Assembly (NCBI RefSeq): GCF_006782915.1
Contig: NZ_VCNP01000055.1
Span: 62,001-126,000, forward strand
Length of the DNA: 64,000 nucleotides
DNA from: Streptomyces calvus
GTDB lineage: Bacteria; Actinomycetota; Actinomycetes; Streptomycetales; Streptomycetaceae
Reading direction: 5' to 3'
Under the pieces are notes generated by a model that worked only from the letters and a program-made list of their open reading frames with translations, searched no databases and was not told the DNA's origin. A program made the translations under genes and the position numbers. Below, piece after piece: positions 16,552 to 24,450 of this stretch. Every line of letters starts with the position of its first letter. Within the stretch, counting starts at the first letter, position 1.

Positions 16552-17358
16552 ATGAGACATCTCCGCCCAATGACGCTTCTGGGCTCACTTCTCCTCGCCG
16601 TCGTCGCGGCCCTCACCGGGACCGCGGCGGCGCAGGCGGCCGAACAGGCCGCACGTGGGCCCTATGTGGCGCTCGGTGACTCCTACTCCTCGGGAGTGGG
16701 CGCGGGCGACTACATCGGCTCCAGCGGTGACTGCAAGCGCAGCACGAAGGCGTACCCCTACCTCTGGGCCGGCCTCAACTCGCCCTCGTCGTTCTCCTTC
16801 ACCGCCTGCTCCGGCGCCCGAACGGGTGATGTCGTCGCCGGTCAGCTCGGCCCCCTCAACAGCAGCACGAGCCTCGTCTCGATCAGCGTCGGCGGCAACG
16901 ACGCGGGCTTCGCCGACGTCATGACGACCTGTGTGACCAGCAGCGACAGCACGTGCCTCGCCCGCATCGACACCGCGCGGGCGTACGTGACCTCGACGCT
17001 GCCCGGCAAGCTCAACACCGTCTACTCGGCGATCCGCAGCAAGGCCCCGAACGCCCGGGTGGCCGTGTTCGGCTACCCCCGCTTCTACAAGCTCGGCACC
17101 GTCTGCATCGGCCTCTCCGAGACCAAGCGGAAGGCGATCAACGACGCCTCCGACCTCCTCAACTCCGTCATCTCCGAGCGCGCCCGCTCCTACGGCTACG
17201 TCTTCGCCGACGTGCGCGGCATGTTCACCGGCCACGAGATCTGCTCCGGCAGTTCCTGGCTGCACAGCGTGGACTGGACCAACATCGGCAACTCCTACCA
17301 CCCGAAGGCCGTCGGCCACTCCAGCGGCTACCTCCCGGTGTTCCAGAGCGTGGACTGA
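16552..17358 (+). CDS. Secreted SGNH/GDSL lipase
   Basis: This 268-residue protein closely resembles the streptomycete extracellular SGNH lipases (S. rimosus and S. coelicolor type). A signal peptide covers residues 1-30. Block I is ALGDSYSSG with Ser44. The Gly of block II, the Asn of block III (VGGNDAGF) and the catalytic His of block V (NSYHPKAVGH, about 250) are all present. Six Cys residues would form three disulfides. It cleaves acyl esters with broad range. GGAGG sits eight bases before ATG 16552. A strong terminator follows. Confidence 0.93.
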   Translation: MRHLRPMTLLGSLLLAVVAALTGTAAAQAAEQAARGPYVALGDSYSSGVGAGDYIGSSGDCKRSTKAYPYLWAGLNSPSSFSFTACSGARTGDVVAGQLGPLNSSTSLVSISVGGNDAGFADVMTTCVTSSDSTCLARIDTARAYVTSTLPGKLNTVYSAIRSKAPNARVAVFGYPRFYKLGTVCIGLSETKRKAINDASDLLNSVISERARSYGYVFADVRGMFTGHEICSGSSWLHSVDWTNIGNSYHPKAVGHSSGYLPVFQSVD

Positions 17359-17391
17359 CCCGCGGCCCGCGCACACCGCAACGGAAAGAGG

Positions 17392-17419
17392 AGGAGACCC
17401 CGCCACCGCGGGGTCTCCT
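17392..17419 (+). terminator. Terminator after the SGNH lipase
   Basis: A 12-bp perfect stem (GGAGACCCCGC against GCGGGGTCTCC plus an outer A-T pair) with a CACC loop is followed by TTTCC. It lies 33 bp after the stop. Confidence 0.9.
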
Positions 17420-17530
17420 TTCCGTTTCCGGCCCCTTTCCGTTTCCCCGGCGCTTCCGCTTCCGCTTCCGTTTCTGCTTCCGCCTGCCGTCCCCTCCTGA
17501 TTCCGGTTCCGAGCGTTTCGGGCCTCTGCC
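17420..17530. repeat. Pyrimidine-rich TTCCG/TTTCCG tract; gene-free spacer
   Basis: Degenerate hexamers of the CTTCCG and TTTCCG kind recur over about 110 bp directly after the terminator, making a strongly strand-asymmetric polypyrimidine tract. The remainder of the spacer to 18127 holds no frame with convincing codon bias or ribosome site. Confidence 0.65.
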
Positions 17531-18127
17531 CCTTCCCTGTTTCCGGCCCCGCTCATTCACCGCCGCCACGGCGCCCGTTGCCGCCGCGTTTCGCCCTCCG
17601 GGCCGGCCGCACACAGGATCGGTTGAACGCCGAACGCGGCCGAAGACGTGAGATCGACCACGTTCCGGCGACTGTGGACGGTCCGCGCGGGCGGCGGTCG
17701 GGACGCGCGCGGCCGCACGCTCGGAGTAATCACTTCCGCTTCGGTCCGGAACGCGGTCGTCACCCTCGGCGGACCCGACGACCCTCCGAACGGACGTGTG
17801 CGCCCGCTCCGCCGCCCGGCACCGGGCCCGGGACCCCGTCCCCTCGGGCTTTTCGCGGGCGACACGCCCTGGGCGGCGGCCGGGACCGGCCCCGCCGCCA
17901 CGTCACTCGCCGTGACCATCGGGCCGGACGGCGGCCCACCGCGGACGACCTCTCACCCCGTCACTCAACTCGCCCTGAAAACGGTCGGATTCGGAGAGTA
18001 GTCGTCGGGTGTTCGTCAACCCCCTTATGGGAAAGGTGAATCCTGTGGCCGCGATACGCGCAGGCCCGGATGGGGAGATAGGGTTACCCTGCCCGGGCCG
18101 GGTGGACTCGTACGGGTGGGGAGTGAC

Positions 18128-18403
18128 ATGGAACAGATAACAGTGCGCAACAGGGCCAGGGTCCCTGCGATCACCTGCGGCAGCAGCGCGACCAGTTCGC
18201 GTCTCGACCGGCATCTCTCGATCCTCGCGGGGCCTGCGGTCCCGCAGCGGGAGACGCTCGAGGCGACGACGCTGATGCGTGAGCTGACCGCGCGTGACAC
18301 CGCGCACAGCCGCGGCGCCAGGGGCGCACGGGCCCGAGCGAGCCGCGTCTCGCTCTTCGCCCCGCTGCGTCGACTGCGCCGCTCCCTGTTCGGCAGCCGG
18401 TAG
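18128..18403 (+). CDS. Small basic protein of unknown function (91 aa)
   Basis: I do not recognise this protein. It has high G/C at third codon positions, and GGGGAG lies five bases before ATG 18128; GTG 18116 is an alternative start. It is rich in Arg and Ala, especially in the C-terminal half (HSRGARGARARASR, then PLRRLRRSLFGSR). There is no signal or membrane segment. The composition suggests nucleic-acid or membrane-surface contact. It stands alone after a long spacer. Confidence 0.6.
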   Translation: MEQITVRNRARVPAITCGSSATSSRLDRHLSILAGPAVPQRETLEATTLMRELTARDTAHSRGARGARARASRVSLFAPLRRLRRSLFGSR

Positions 18404-18677
18404 CGCTCGCGCCGGACGGCCCCACCGTCCCGGCGCGGCGCCCCGCCCCCGACCGTCGTCCCCACGGCATCCCGCGGCACCCGGCGCACCACCGAGCCCG
18501 GCACGACCCTCGCCGGCCTCCGGCCCCACCCGGCAGCACATCCGGGGCCTGCCGCAGCCTTGCCCCGCGGCCCCACCACGTCCCGCACGTCGGCTCGCCC
18601 GACCGGTGACCCCCGCACCTCTCGAGCGCGGCAGCCCCACCGCCCGCGTCCCACACACCGAGCCGGAAGCCCTACGG

Positions 18678-19050
18678 GCCTTCACACGTCGACGGCAGCC
18701 CCACCGCTTCCCACGCGCCGACGCCGGCAGCCCCGTCGGCCATCGCACGTCGACGACAGCCCCACCGCTTCTCACGCGCCGACGCCGACGACCCTGTCGG
18801 CCCTCGCACGCCGACGGCAGCCCCACGGGCCTTCGTACGCCGACGAACCCGGCAGCCCCGCCGCCCGCGTCCCACGCTCCGACGCCGACACCCGGCAGCC
18901 CTGTCGGCCATCGCACGCCGACGGCAGCCCCACGGGCCTTCGCACGCCGACGAACCCGGCAGCCCCACCACTTCCCACGCGCCGACGCCGGCAGCCCCGT
19001 CGGCCATCGCACGCCGACGACAGCACCACCGTCCTCGCACGCCCACGGAA
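18678..19050. repeat. Degenerate G+C-rich minisatellite
   Basis: Units built on CGCACGCCGACG and GGCAGCCCCAC alternate through the spacer 18404-19119. A longer block (CTGTCGGCC, then ACGGGCCTTCG, then GAACCCGGCAG) appears near 18793 and again near 18899, so a higher-order period of about 105 bp is superimposed. Several frames are open because stops are rare in such sequence; none shows ribosome sites or normal codon use. Confidence 0.75.
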
Positions 19051-19119
19051 TTGCCGTCTGCCCACCGCTCGCCCGGCCGACCCCGGCTCCCCGGACCCGT
19101 CGACCCGCCGGTGCGGCGC

Positions 19120-20310
19120 TCAGATCAGGACCAACTGCCCCTCCGGGCCCTCCTCGTGCGCGTCGAGCACCGAGGCGGGACGCCGGGCGGCGTGCGGCAC
19201 CGGGAGCACACCGGCCTCGCCCAGTTCCGCCCGTGTGATCGGATCGGCGAACCCCGACTCCGTCAACGCCGCCTGCTGCGGGCGCAGTTCGGCGAGCAGC
19301 GCCAGGACCGTGATCAGCTCCAGGAGTTCCGAGGTCCACGCCTGGGGCCAGACGGACGGCCGGATCGCGGCAAGGGTGCCCGGCTCGGCCGGCTCCGTGC
19401 GCACCGCGAACCACTGCTCCAGCACCCGAACGCCGTCCGCCTCGAAGTCCCAGGCCTCGGGCGGCACCGGGGAGACACGGCCCTCGTCGAGCAGCAGCGC
19501 CTCCTCGTCCCGGTCGTAGCGCACCGACGACGGCCGGGACGGCAACGGGGCGCGGACGTACGGGCGGCGCCCGCCGGGCAGCTTCGGGCGCTCGCCGTCG
19601 CGCCGCATCAGCCACAGCATCCGGCGGCCCACCGCCACCCCCCGCTCCCAGGTGCCCGCATCCCCGGTGAGCGGTACCACGCAACCGGCCGGAGCGGGGC
19701 GCGCCGCCGCCATCGTCCAGGCGAGCACGTCCGCGGCCGAGACGCCCCGGCCGAGCCGGGCGGCGAGGAGGTCCAGCAGACCCGGGGCCAGATTGGGCTC
19801 GGCCGCACCGGGCCGCCGGTACAGCGGGCGGATCCGGCCGGTGCGGAGCACGGGCAGCAGGGACGTGGCGAGCAGCGACGGACCCGAGACGTCCCCGGCC
19901 CGCCCGCCGCCCGCCTCGACCACGAACACCTGCCGCTCGTCCGCCACCCGCCACAGCTCCGGACGGGCCGCGTCGATCAGCCGCTGGTCGGGGAGCAGCC
20001 ACTGCTCGTCGAACGGGGCGCGCAGCACCCGGACCGGTTCCGGGCAGGGGCCCGGGGCGCGGGCCAGCCGCTCCGTGCCGCCGGTGTGTCCCGGCAGCCG
20101 CCCGACCGCCGAGCGCGGGGTGCGGGAACGGGTCGGCTGGAACAGGGCCTCGCGGTCCGGGCCCTCGGCCTTCACCAGAGCGTCCCAACGGGCCTTCAGG
20201 GACGCCGCGTCGGGCGCCGCCGGCCAGCCCCGGCCGAGCCGCGGCGGTGCGACGGACCACGGCATGAGGTCCGCCAGCGGCGGAGCGTCGTCGTGCGTCA
20301 CGCTGGGCAT
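19120..20310 (-). CDS. Stand-alone type ISP restriction-enzyme C-terminal domain protein
   Basis: This 396-residue protein resembles the C-terminal specificity domain of type ISP restriction-modification enzymes such as LlaBIII. Signs are VLRAPFDEQWLLPDQRLIDAA near residue 90-110, RPYVRAPLPSRPSSVRYD near 270 and VLEQWFAVRTEP near 320. There is no helicase, nuclease or methyltransferase motif in it and none beside it. It is therefore not a restriction enzyme by itself. The start ATG 20310 (MPSVTHDD) is chosen; an upstream ATG at 20352 would add a low-complexity Arg-rich stretch. Function unknown. Confidence 0.65.
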   Translation of the reverse strand: MPSVTHDDAPPLADLMPWSVAPPRLGRGWPAAPDAASLKARWDALVKAEGPDREALFQPTRSRTPRSAVGRLPGHTGGTERLARAPGPCPEPVRVLRAPFDEQWLLPDQRLIDAARPELWRVADERQVFVVEAGGGRAGDVSGPSLLATSLLPVLRTGRIRPLYRRPGAAEPNLAPGLLDLLAARLGRGVSAADVLAWTMAAARPAPAGCVVPLTGDAGTWERGVAVGRRMLWLMRRDGERPKLPGGRRPYVRAPLPSRPSSVRYDRDEEALLLDEGRVSPVPPEAWDFEADGVRVLEQWFAVRTEPAEPGTLAAIRPSVWPQAWTSELLELITVLALLAELRPQQAALTESGFADPITRAELGEAGVLPVPHAARRPASVLDAHEEGPEGQLVLI

Positions 20311-20460
20311 CGTACGACCTGCACCCCGCCGGCGGCCTCGCGCCCGCATCACGGGGCCCCGTACCCACCTGACGCCGCGCGGCCCGCCCGTCGGACCGAC
20401 GAGGGGAGTCCGGCGCCGGCCTCGGGTACCGGCGGCCGGGACAGCAGGGCAGCGAGGTCG

Positions 20461-20646
20461 GCGGATCGGGACGGCAGCCCCGGACCGGCAGGCAGCGTGG
20501 CTGACGGATCGGGACGGCAGCCCCGGACCGGCAGACAGCGGGGCCGACGGAACACGGCGGCAGCCTCCGGGACCGGCAGGCGGGTCGGCAGCCGACGGGA
20601 CCGGCGGCGGGACGGGCGGACGGGACCGGCGGCGGGACGGGCGGAC
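20461..20646. repeat. Two short tandem repeats in the 356-bp spacer before the GntR gene
   Basis: A 43-bp period repeat beginning GGATCGGGACGGCAGCCCC occurs at 20461 and 20504. A perfect 25-bp unit beginning GGGACCGGCGGCGGGACGG is duplicated at 20597 and 20622. No gene is seen between 20311 and 20665. Confidence 0.7.
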
Positions 20647-20665
20647 GGAGTCGGCACCGCCGGAT

Positions 20666-21415
20666 TCAGGTGGCGTCCAGGGTCACCGTGAACGAGAAGC
20701 GGTCCCCGCGGTAGTGGATCACGGCCACGTCCAGCGGCCGGCCCGCGGTGTCGTAGGTGATGCCCGTGTAGTGCAGGATCGGGCTGAGCAGCGGGACCTG
20801 GAGCAGGCGGGCCGTCTCCGGGTCCGCGAGCCGCGCCTCCACCGTGTCCGTGATCCGGCTGATGTCCGCACCCACGACATCCCGCAGCACCTTCGTCATC
20901 GGCCACCGCACCAGGTCCTCCGGATCGATCCGGTCGGCCAGCTCGGGACGGACGTAGTTGCGGGCGTGGTTGGTCGGCTCGCCCGTCTTCTCGTCGCTGC
21001 GCAGCCGGTGGTACGCCGCCACCCGCGTCAGGTCCGGGAAGTACTCGGCGACCTCGGCCGGCACCGGCGCCGGACCGTGCTCCAGCAGCTCGGTCGCCAT
21101 GCCCGACTGCTGCGCCACGATCGCGTCCACCGAGCCCAGCAGCCGGACCGGCGCACCTCGCCGGGCGTCCGGCTCGATGAACGTGCCGCGCCGGCGGTGG
21201 CGGGTGATCAGCCCCTCGTCCTCCAGCTCCTTCAGCGCCTGCCGCATGGTCAGCACGCTCACCCCGTAGTGCCCGGCCAGCTGTTCCTCGGTGGGCAGGC
21301 GAAGCGGGTCCTGCGGCGAGCGGCCGAGGATCGAGGCGCGCAGCGACTGCGACACCTGATACCAGAGCGGCAACTTGCGGTTCAGGACGATCGAGTCCGG
21401 GGCGAAGGAGGTCAC
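20666..21415 (-). CDS. GntR-family regulator with UTRA domain (HutC type)
   Basis: This 249-residue regulator has an N-terminal winged helix (residues 10-80). LPLWYQVSQSL, LPTEEQLAGHYGVSVLTMRQAL and DEGLITRHRRRGTF are typical. A UTRA effector-binding domain from about 95 to 245 follows. The start GTG 21415 is preferred since upstream residues are low complexity. It lies 148 bp downstream of hmgA on the same strand. Control of homogentisate or tyrosine breakdown is a reasonable guess but not shown by sequence. Confidence 0.85.
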   Translation of the reverse strand: MTSFAPDSIVLNRKLPLWYQVSQSLRASILGRSPQDPLRLPTEEQLAGHYGVSVLTMRQALKELEDEGLITRHRRRGTFIEPDARRGAPVRLLGSVDAIVAQQSGMATELLEHGPAPVPAEVAEYFPDLTRVAAYHRLRSDEKTGEPTNHARNYVRPELADRIDPEDLVRWPMTKVLRDVVGADISRITDTVEARLADPETARLLQVPLLSPILHYTGITYDTAGRPLDVAVIHYRGDRFSFTVTLDAT

Positions 21416-21563
21416 GGGGCTATGCGTACCGGTCGGGGAACGGTCAGTGCAATGCGGGGTGCGAGGCTGCGACGGTATCGGCCGTCCGGGCGCGGGCCGG
21501 CCCGGACGGCCGGGCACGGCCCGGCGCCCGGCACCTGCTCCGGCATCCCGGAGCCGGACCGGC

Positions 21564-22913
21564 TCACAGGGCGCGGAAGTGACGCTCCAGGCCCTGCCAC
21601 ACCCCGTCGTACCCCTGTTGCAGGTGCTCCGCGCGCGCCGCCTGGGGCGTCAGCAGCACCGGCCAGCGGGTCTCGAACATGAAGGCGAGACCGTCGTCGA
21701 CCTTCTGCGGGCGCAGCTCCGCGGCGCTCGCCCGCTCGAAGGTCTCCCGGTCCGGGCCGTGCGCCGACATCATGTTGTGCAGCGAACCTCCGCCCGGCAC
21801 GAAGCCCTCCGCCTTCGCGTCGTACGCGCCCTCGATCAGGCCCATGTACTCGCTCATCACGTTCCGGTGGAAGTACGGCGGGCGGAAGGTGTCCTCGCCC
21901 ACCAGCCAGCGCGGCGCGAACACCACGAAGTCGACCCCGGCCAGTCCCGGAGTGTCGCTCGGCGACGTCAGCACCGTGAAGATCGACGGATCCGGATGGT
22001 CGTACGAGATGGTGCCCATCACATTGAAGCGGCGCAGGTCGTAGGCGTACGGCACATGGTTGCCGTGCCAGGCGACGACATCCAGCGGCGAGTGGTCGTA
22101 CGTCGCCGCCCACAGGTTGCCGCAGAACTTGTTCACCACCTCCACCGGGCCCTCGACGTCCTCGTACGCGGCGACGGGCGCCCGGAAGTCCCGGGCGTTG
22201 GCCAGCCCGTTGGCGCCGATCGGGCCGAGGTCGGGGAGCCGGAACGGCGCCCCGTAGTTCTCGCACACATAACCGCGGGCAGAGTCATCCAGGAGGTCCA
22301 CACGGAATCGCACACCACGAGGCACCAGACCGATGTGTCCCGGCTCCAGATGCAGCAGACCGAACTCCGTGCGCAGCAGCAGCCCGCCACGCTCGGGCAC
22401 GATCAGCAGCTCGCCGTCGGCGTCGCTGAACACGCGGTCCATCGAGGCGTTGGCGTGGTACAGGTGCACGGCCATGCCGGTGCGCTGGGTGACGTCGCCG
22501 TTGCCGCCCAGGGTCCACAGGCCGGCCAGGAAGTCGGTGCCCTCGGCCGGCTCCGGCAGCGGGTTCCAGCGCAGCCGGTTCGGGTCGGGCACGGTCTGCG
22601 TGAACGGGGCGGTGCGCAGCGCGCCGTTGCCCGTGCGGGTGAACGCCGGATGGGCCGCGGACGGGCGGATCCGGTACAGCCACGAACGGCGGTTCTCCGC
22701 CCTCGGCTCGGTGAACGCCGTACCGCTCAGCTGCTCCGCGTACAGCCCGAGAGGGGCGCGCTGCGGCGAGTTGCGGCCCTCGGGCAGGGCGCCCGGGATC
22801 GCCTCGGAGCTGTGCTCGTTGCCGAAGCCGGAGAGGTGTTCCAGTCCTTCGGCGGCCTTGCGCGCTCCCGCGCGCTCGACGTCGCTCACGCGGGCGGTGC
22901 CCCCATCGCTCAT
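21564..22913 (-). CDS. hmgA: Homogentisate 1,2-dioxygenase
   Basis: This enzyme opens the ring of homogentisate to maleylacetoacetate in tyrosine and phenylalanine catabolism, using one Fe(II). The 449 residues match the family length. The iron ligands sit in YFHRNVMSEYMG (His and Glu), and a further His is in SLHNMMSAHGPD. The N-terminal LSGFGNEHSSEAIPGALP is diagnostic. No maleylacetoacetate isomerase or fumarylacetoacetase gene is adjacent. Loss of this enzyme in other bacteria causes brown pyomelanin. An inverted repeat lies just upstream of the start. Confidence 0.96.
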   Translation of the reverse strand: MSDGGTARVSDVERAGARKAAEGLEHLSGFGNEHSSEAIPGALPEGRNSPQRAPLGLYAEQLSGTAFTEPRAENRRSWLYRIRPSAAHPAFTRTGNGALRTAPFTQTVPDPNRLRWNPLPEPAEGTDFLAGLWTLGGNGDVTQRTGMAVHLYHANASMDRVFSDADGELLIVPERGGLLLRTEFGLLHLEPGHIGLVPRGVRFRVDLLDDSARGYVCENYGAPFRLPDLGPIGANGLANARDFRAPVAAYEDVEGPVEVVNKFCGNLWAATYDHSPLDVVAWHGNHVPYAYDLRRFNVMGTISYDHPDPSIFTVLTSPSDTPGLAGVDFVVFAPRWLVGEDTFRPPYFHRNVMSEYMGLIEGAYDAKAEGFVPGGGSLHNMMSAHGPDRETFERASAAELRPQKVDDGLAFMFETRWPVLLTPQAARAEHLQQGYDGVWQGLERHFRAL

Positions 22914-22938
22914 GTTCGGTGCTCCCTCGCGGTCCGAT

Positions 22939-22958
22939 TCCTATGGAACACCGTAGGA
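22939..22958 (-). promoter_or_regulatory. Inverted repeat upstream of hmgA
   Basis: TCCTA and TAGGA flank TGGAACACCG in the hmgA promoter region, 26-45 bp before the start. It is a possible operator for the neighbouring GntR or another regulator. The arms are short, so support is moderate. Confidence 0.4.
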
Positions 22959-23109
22959 TTGCGTTTTCTCCCGCGCAAGAGGGCCACGCGATCCCGCCCC
23001 CGGTTTCCGCCGTCCGTCGCCCGCCGCCCCGGTGTCCTCTCGGCGGAGGACCCGGAACCCGACTTGAGGCGGATTCGCGGGTTCGGACCGGTGTTCTACG
23101 CTCGCCCGC

Positions 23110-23733
23110 ATGTCGTGGACACGGAGCCTGATCGCCGTGCTCGCGGTCTGTGTCGTCCTGCCGGCCGGAACCGCGGGCTGCGGTCCGAGTGACACCCGGG
23201 AGCGGGACGGGTCCGCGCCCTCACCGGTGGGCCGGCTCCTGGACCAGCGGGACGCGGAGGGGCGCCCCTACCGGGAGGTGGACGGGCGGGAGGCGCCGGA
23301 GGTCGGCGTCGAGGTCGTGCCCGATACCGACGGCGGCTGGGACGTACGGCTGCGGGTGCGCAACTTCCGCTTCTCGCCGGACGGGACGGGCCGCCGCGCG
23401 GTGGCCGGCCGCGGCCTGGCGCACCTGGAGGTGAACGGCCGTCGCGTCGCCCGGCTGCGCACCCCCGAGTACCACCTCCCCGGCAGCCTCGTCCCGCGCG
23501 GTACGCACCAGGTGACCGCGCGCCTGTACGCCGACGACGGCTCGGTGTGGGCCGTGGACGGCAGGCCCGTGGAGAGCACGGCCGACGTCACGGTCTCCGA
23601 GCAGCCGCCGAGCCCCGACCCGAGCGCGGAGCCACTGACACCGCCGGCCGCGGCCGGGGGAGGGGCGCGTGACCGGGGCAGCGCGGCGATTACCGGAACG
23701 GAAGGTTCACCGGACGGTGCCGAGCAGGCATGA
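23110..23733 (+). CDS. Probable secreted lipoprotein of unknown function
   Basis: This 207-residue protein begins with a hydrophobic signal and a lipobox-like TAGC at Cys24, so it is probably lipid-anchored on the outside of the membrane. The body is beta-rich (VEVVPDTDGGWDVRLRVRNF, GRGLAHLEVNGRRVARLRTPEYHL), like an immunoglobulin-type fold found in secreted copper-handling or binding proteins. The end is Pro/Ala/Gly-rich. Its stop overlaps the start of the tetR gene as ATGA, so the two are coupled. The ligand is unknown. Confidence 0.72.
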   Translation: MSWTRSLIAVLAVCVVLPAGTAGCGPSDTRERDGSAPSPVGRLLDQRDAEGRPYREVDGREAPEVGVEVVPDTDGGWDVRLRVRNFRFSPDGTGRRAVAGRGLAHLEVNGRRVARLRTPEYHLPGSLVPRGTHQVTARLYADDGSVWAVDGRPVESTADVTVSEQPPSPDPSAEPLTPPAAAGGGARDRGSAAITGTEGSPDGAEQA

Positions 23734-24350
23734 TGAGGCCCGTGCCCCATGCGACATCGCTCCGCCGAGCGCCGGTGCAGCGGCGCAGCGCCGAACGGCT
23801 GGCCAGGATCCTCGACGCCTGCGCCGAACTCCTCGACGAGGCCGGCTACGACGACCTCAGCACCCGTGCCGTCGCGCAGCGCGCCGGCGTGCCCATAGGC
23901 TCCGTCTACCGCTTCTTCGGCAACAAGCGGCAGATGGCCGACGCGCTGGCCCAGCGCAACCTGGAGCGCTTCTCGGACCGGGTCGCCGAACGCCTCGGGG
24001 CCACCGGCGACCGCGGCTGGCGGCAGGCCATGGACGTGGTGCTGGACGAGTACCTCGACATGAAGCGCACCGCCCCCGGCTTCTCCCTGGTCGACTTCGG
24101 CAACCAGATCCCCGTCGGCGTCCGCGGCCCCGAGCCCAACCGCCGCGTCGCCGACCGCCTCACCGACCTGCTCTCCCTCTATCTGGGCCGCGAACCCGAC
24201 GAGGAACTGCGCCGCACCTTCCTCATCGCCGTGGAGACCGCCGACGCCCTGGTCCACCTGGCGTTCCGGATGGCGCCCGACGGTGACGAGAGGGTCATCG
24301 GCGAACTCCGGGAGATGCTGCGCGCGTACCTGGCCCGCGTGCTCGACTGA
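23730..24350 (+). CDS. TetR-family transcriptional regulator
   Basis: This 206-residue regulator has its helix-turn-helix at residues 20-65: ARILDACAELLDEAGYDDLSTRAVAQRAGVPIGSVYRFF, split here by the usual turn. The C-terminal ligand domain is of unknown specificity. It is coupled to the lipoprotein gene upstream. A perfect 18-bp palindrome begins 40 bp after its stop, in front of the molybdopterin oxidoreductase. That palindrome may be its operator. Two ATG codons (23730, 23733) are equally plausible starts. Confidence 0.85.
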   Translation: MMRPVPHATSLRRAPVQRRSAERLARILDACAELLDEAGYDDLSTRAVAQRAGVPIGSVYRFFGNKRQMADALAQRNLERFSDRVAERLGATGDRGWRQAMDVVLDEYLDMKRTAPGFSLVDFGNQIPVGVRGPEPNRRVADRLTDLLSLYLGREPDEELRRTFLIAVETADALVHLAFRMAPDGDERVIGELREMLRAYLARVLD

Positions 24351-24389
24351 ACCGGCCCCGGCCGGGACCCGGCACCCCCTCCCCACCGT

Positions 24390-24407
24390 GCATACCGGTC
24401 GGTATGC
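24390..24407 (+). promoter_or_regulatory. Perfect palindrome in front of the Mo-oxidoreductase
   Basis: GCATACCGGTCGGTATGC has 8-bp perfect arms around GT. It lies 43-61 bp before GTG 24451. It is identical at 16 of 18 positions to a site at 51254-51271 before the APH-ACAD operon. Confidence 0.65.
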
Positions 24408-24450
24408 TCTTCGTGTCCGCGCGCCACCGCCGCCGCACCCGGGAGGCCCC

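Noticed and set aside
17648..18001. 117-codon plus-strand frame in the spacer after the SGNH lipase
   Set aside because: Third-position G/C is only about 80%, there is no ribosome site and the product is Pro/Gly/Arg-rich without a domain.
18294..19519. Several overlapping open frames through the minisatellite
   Set aside because: All frames are open through the repeats on both strands, which is expected for stop-poor repeat DNA; none has normal codon bias.
19120..20310. Complete restriction-modification system
   Set aside because: Only the C-terminal-type domain is found; no methylase, helicase or nuclease motif is in it or nearby.
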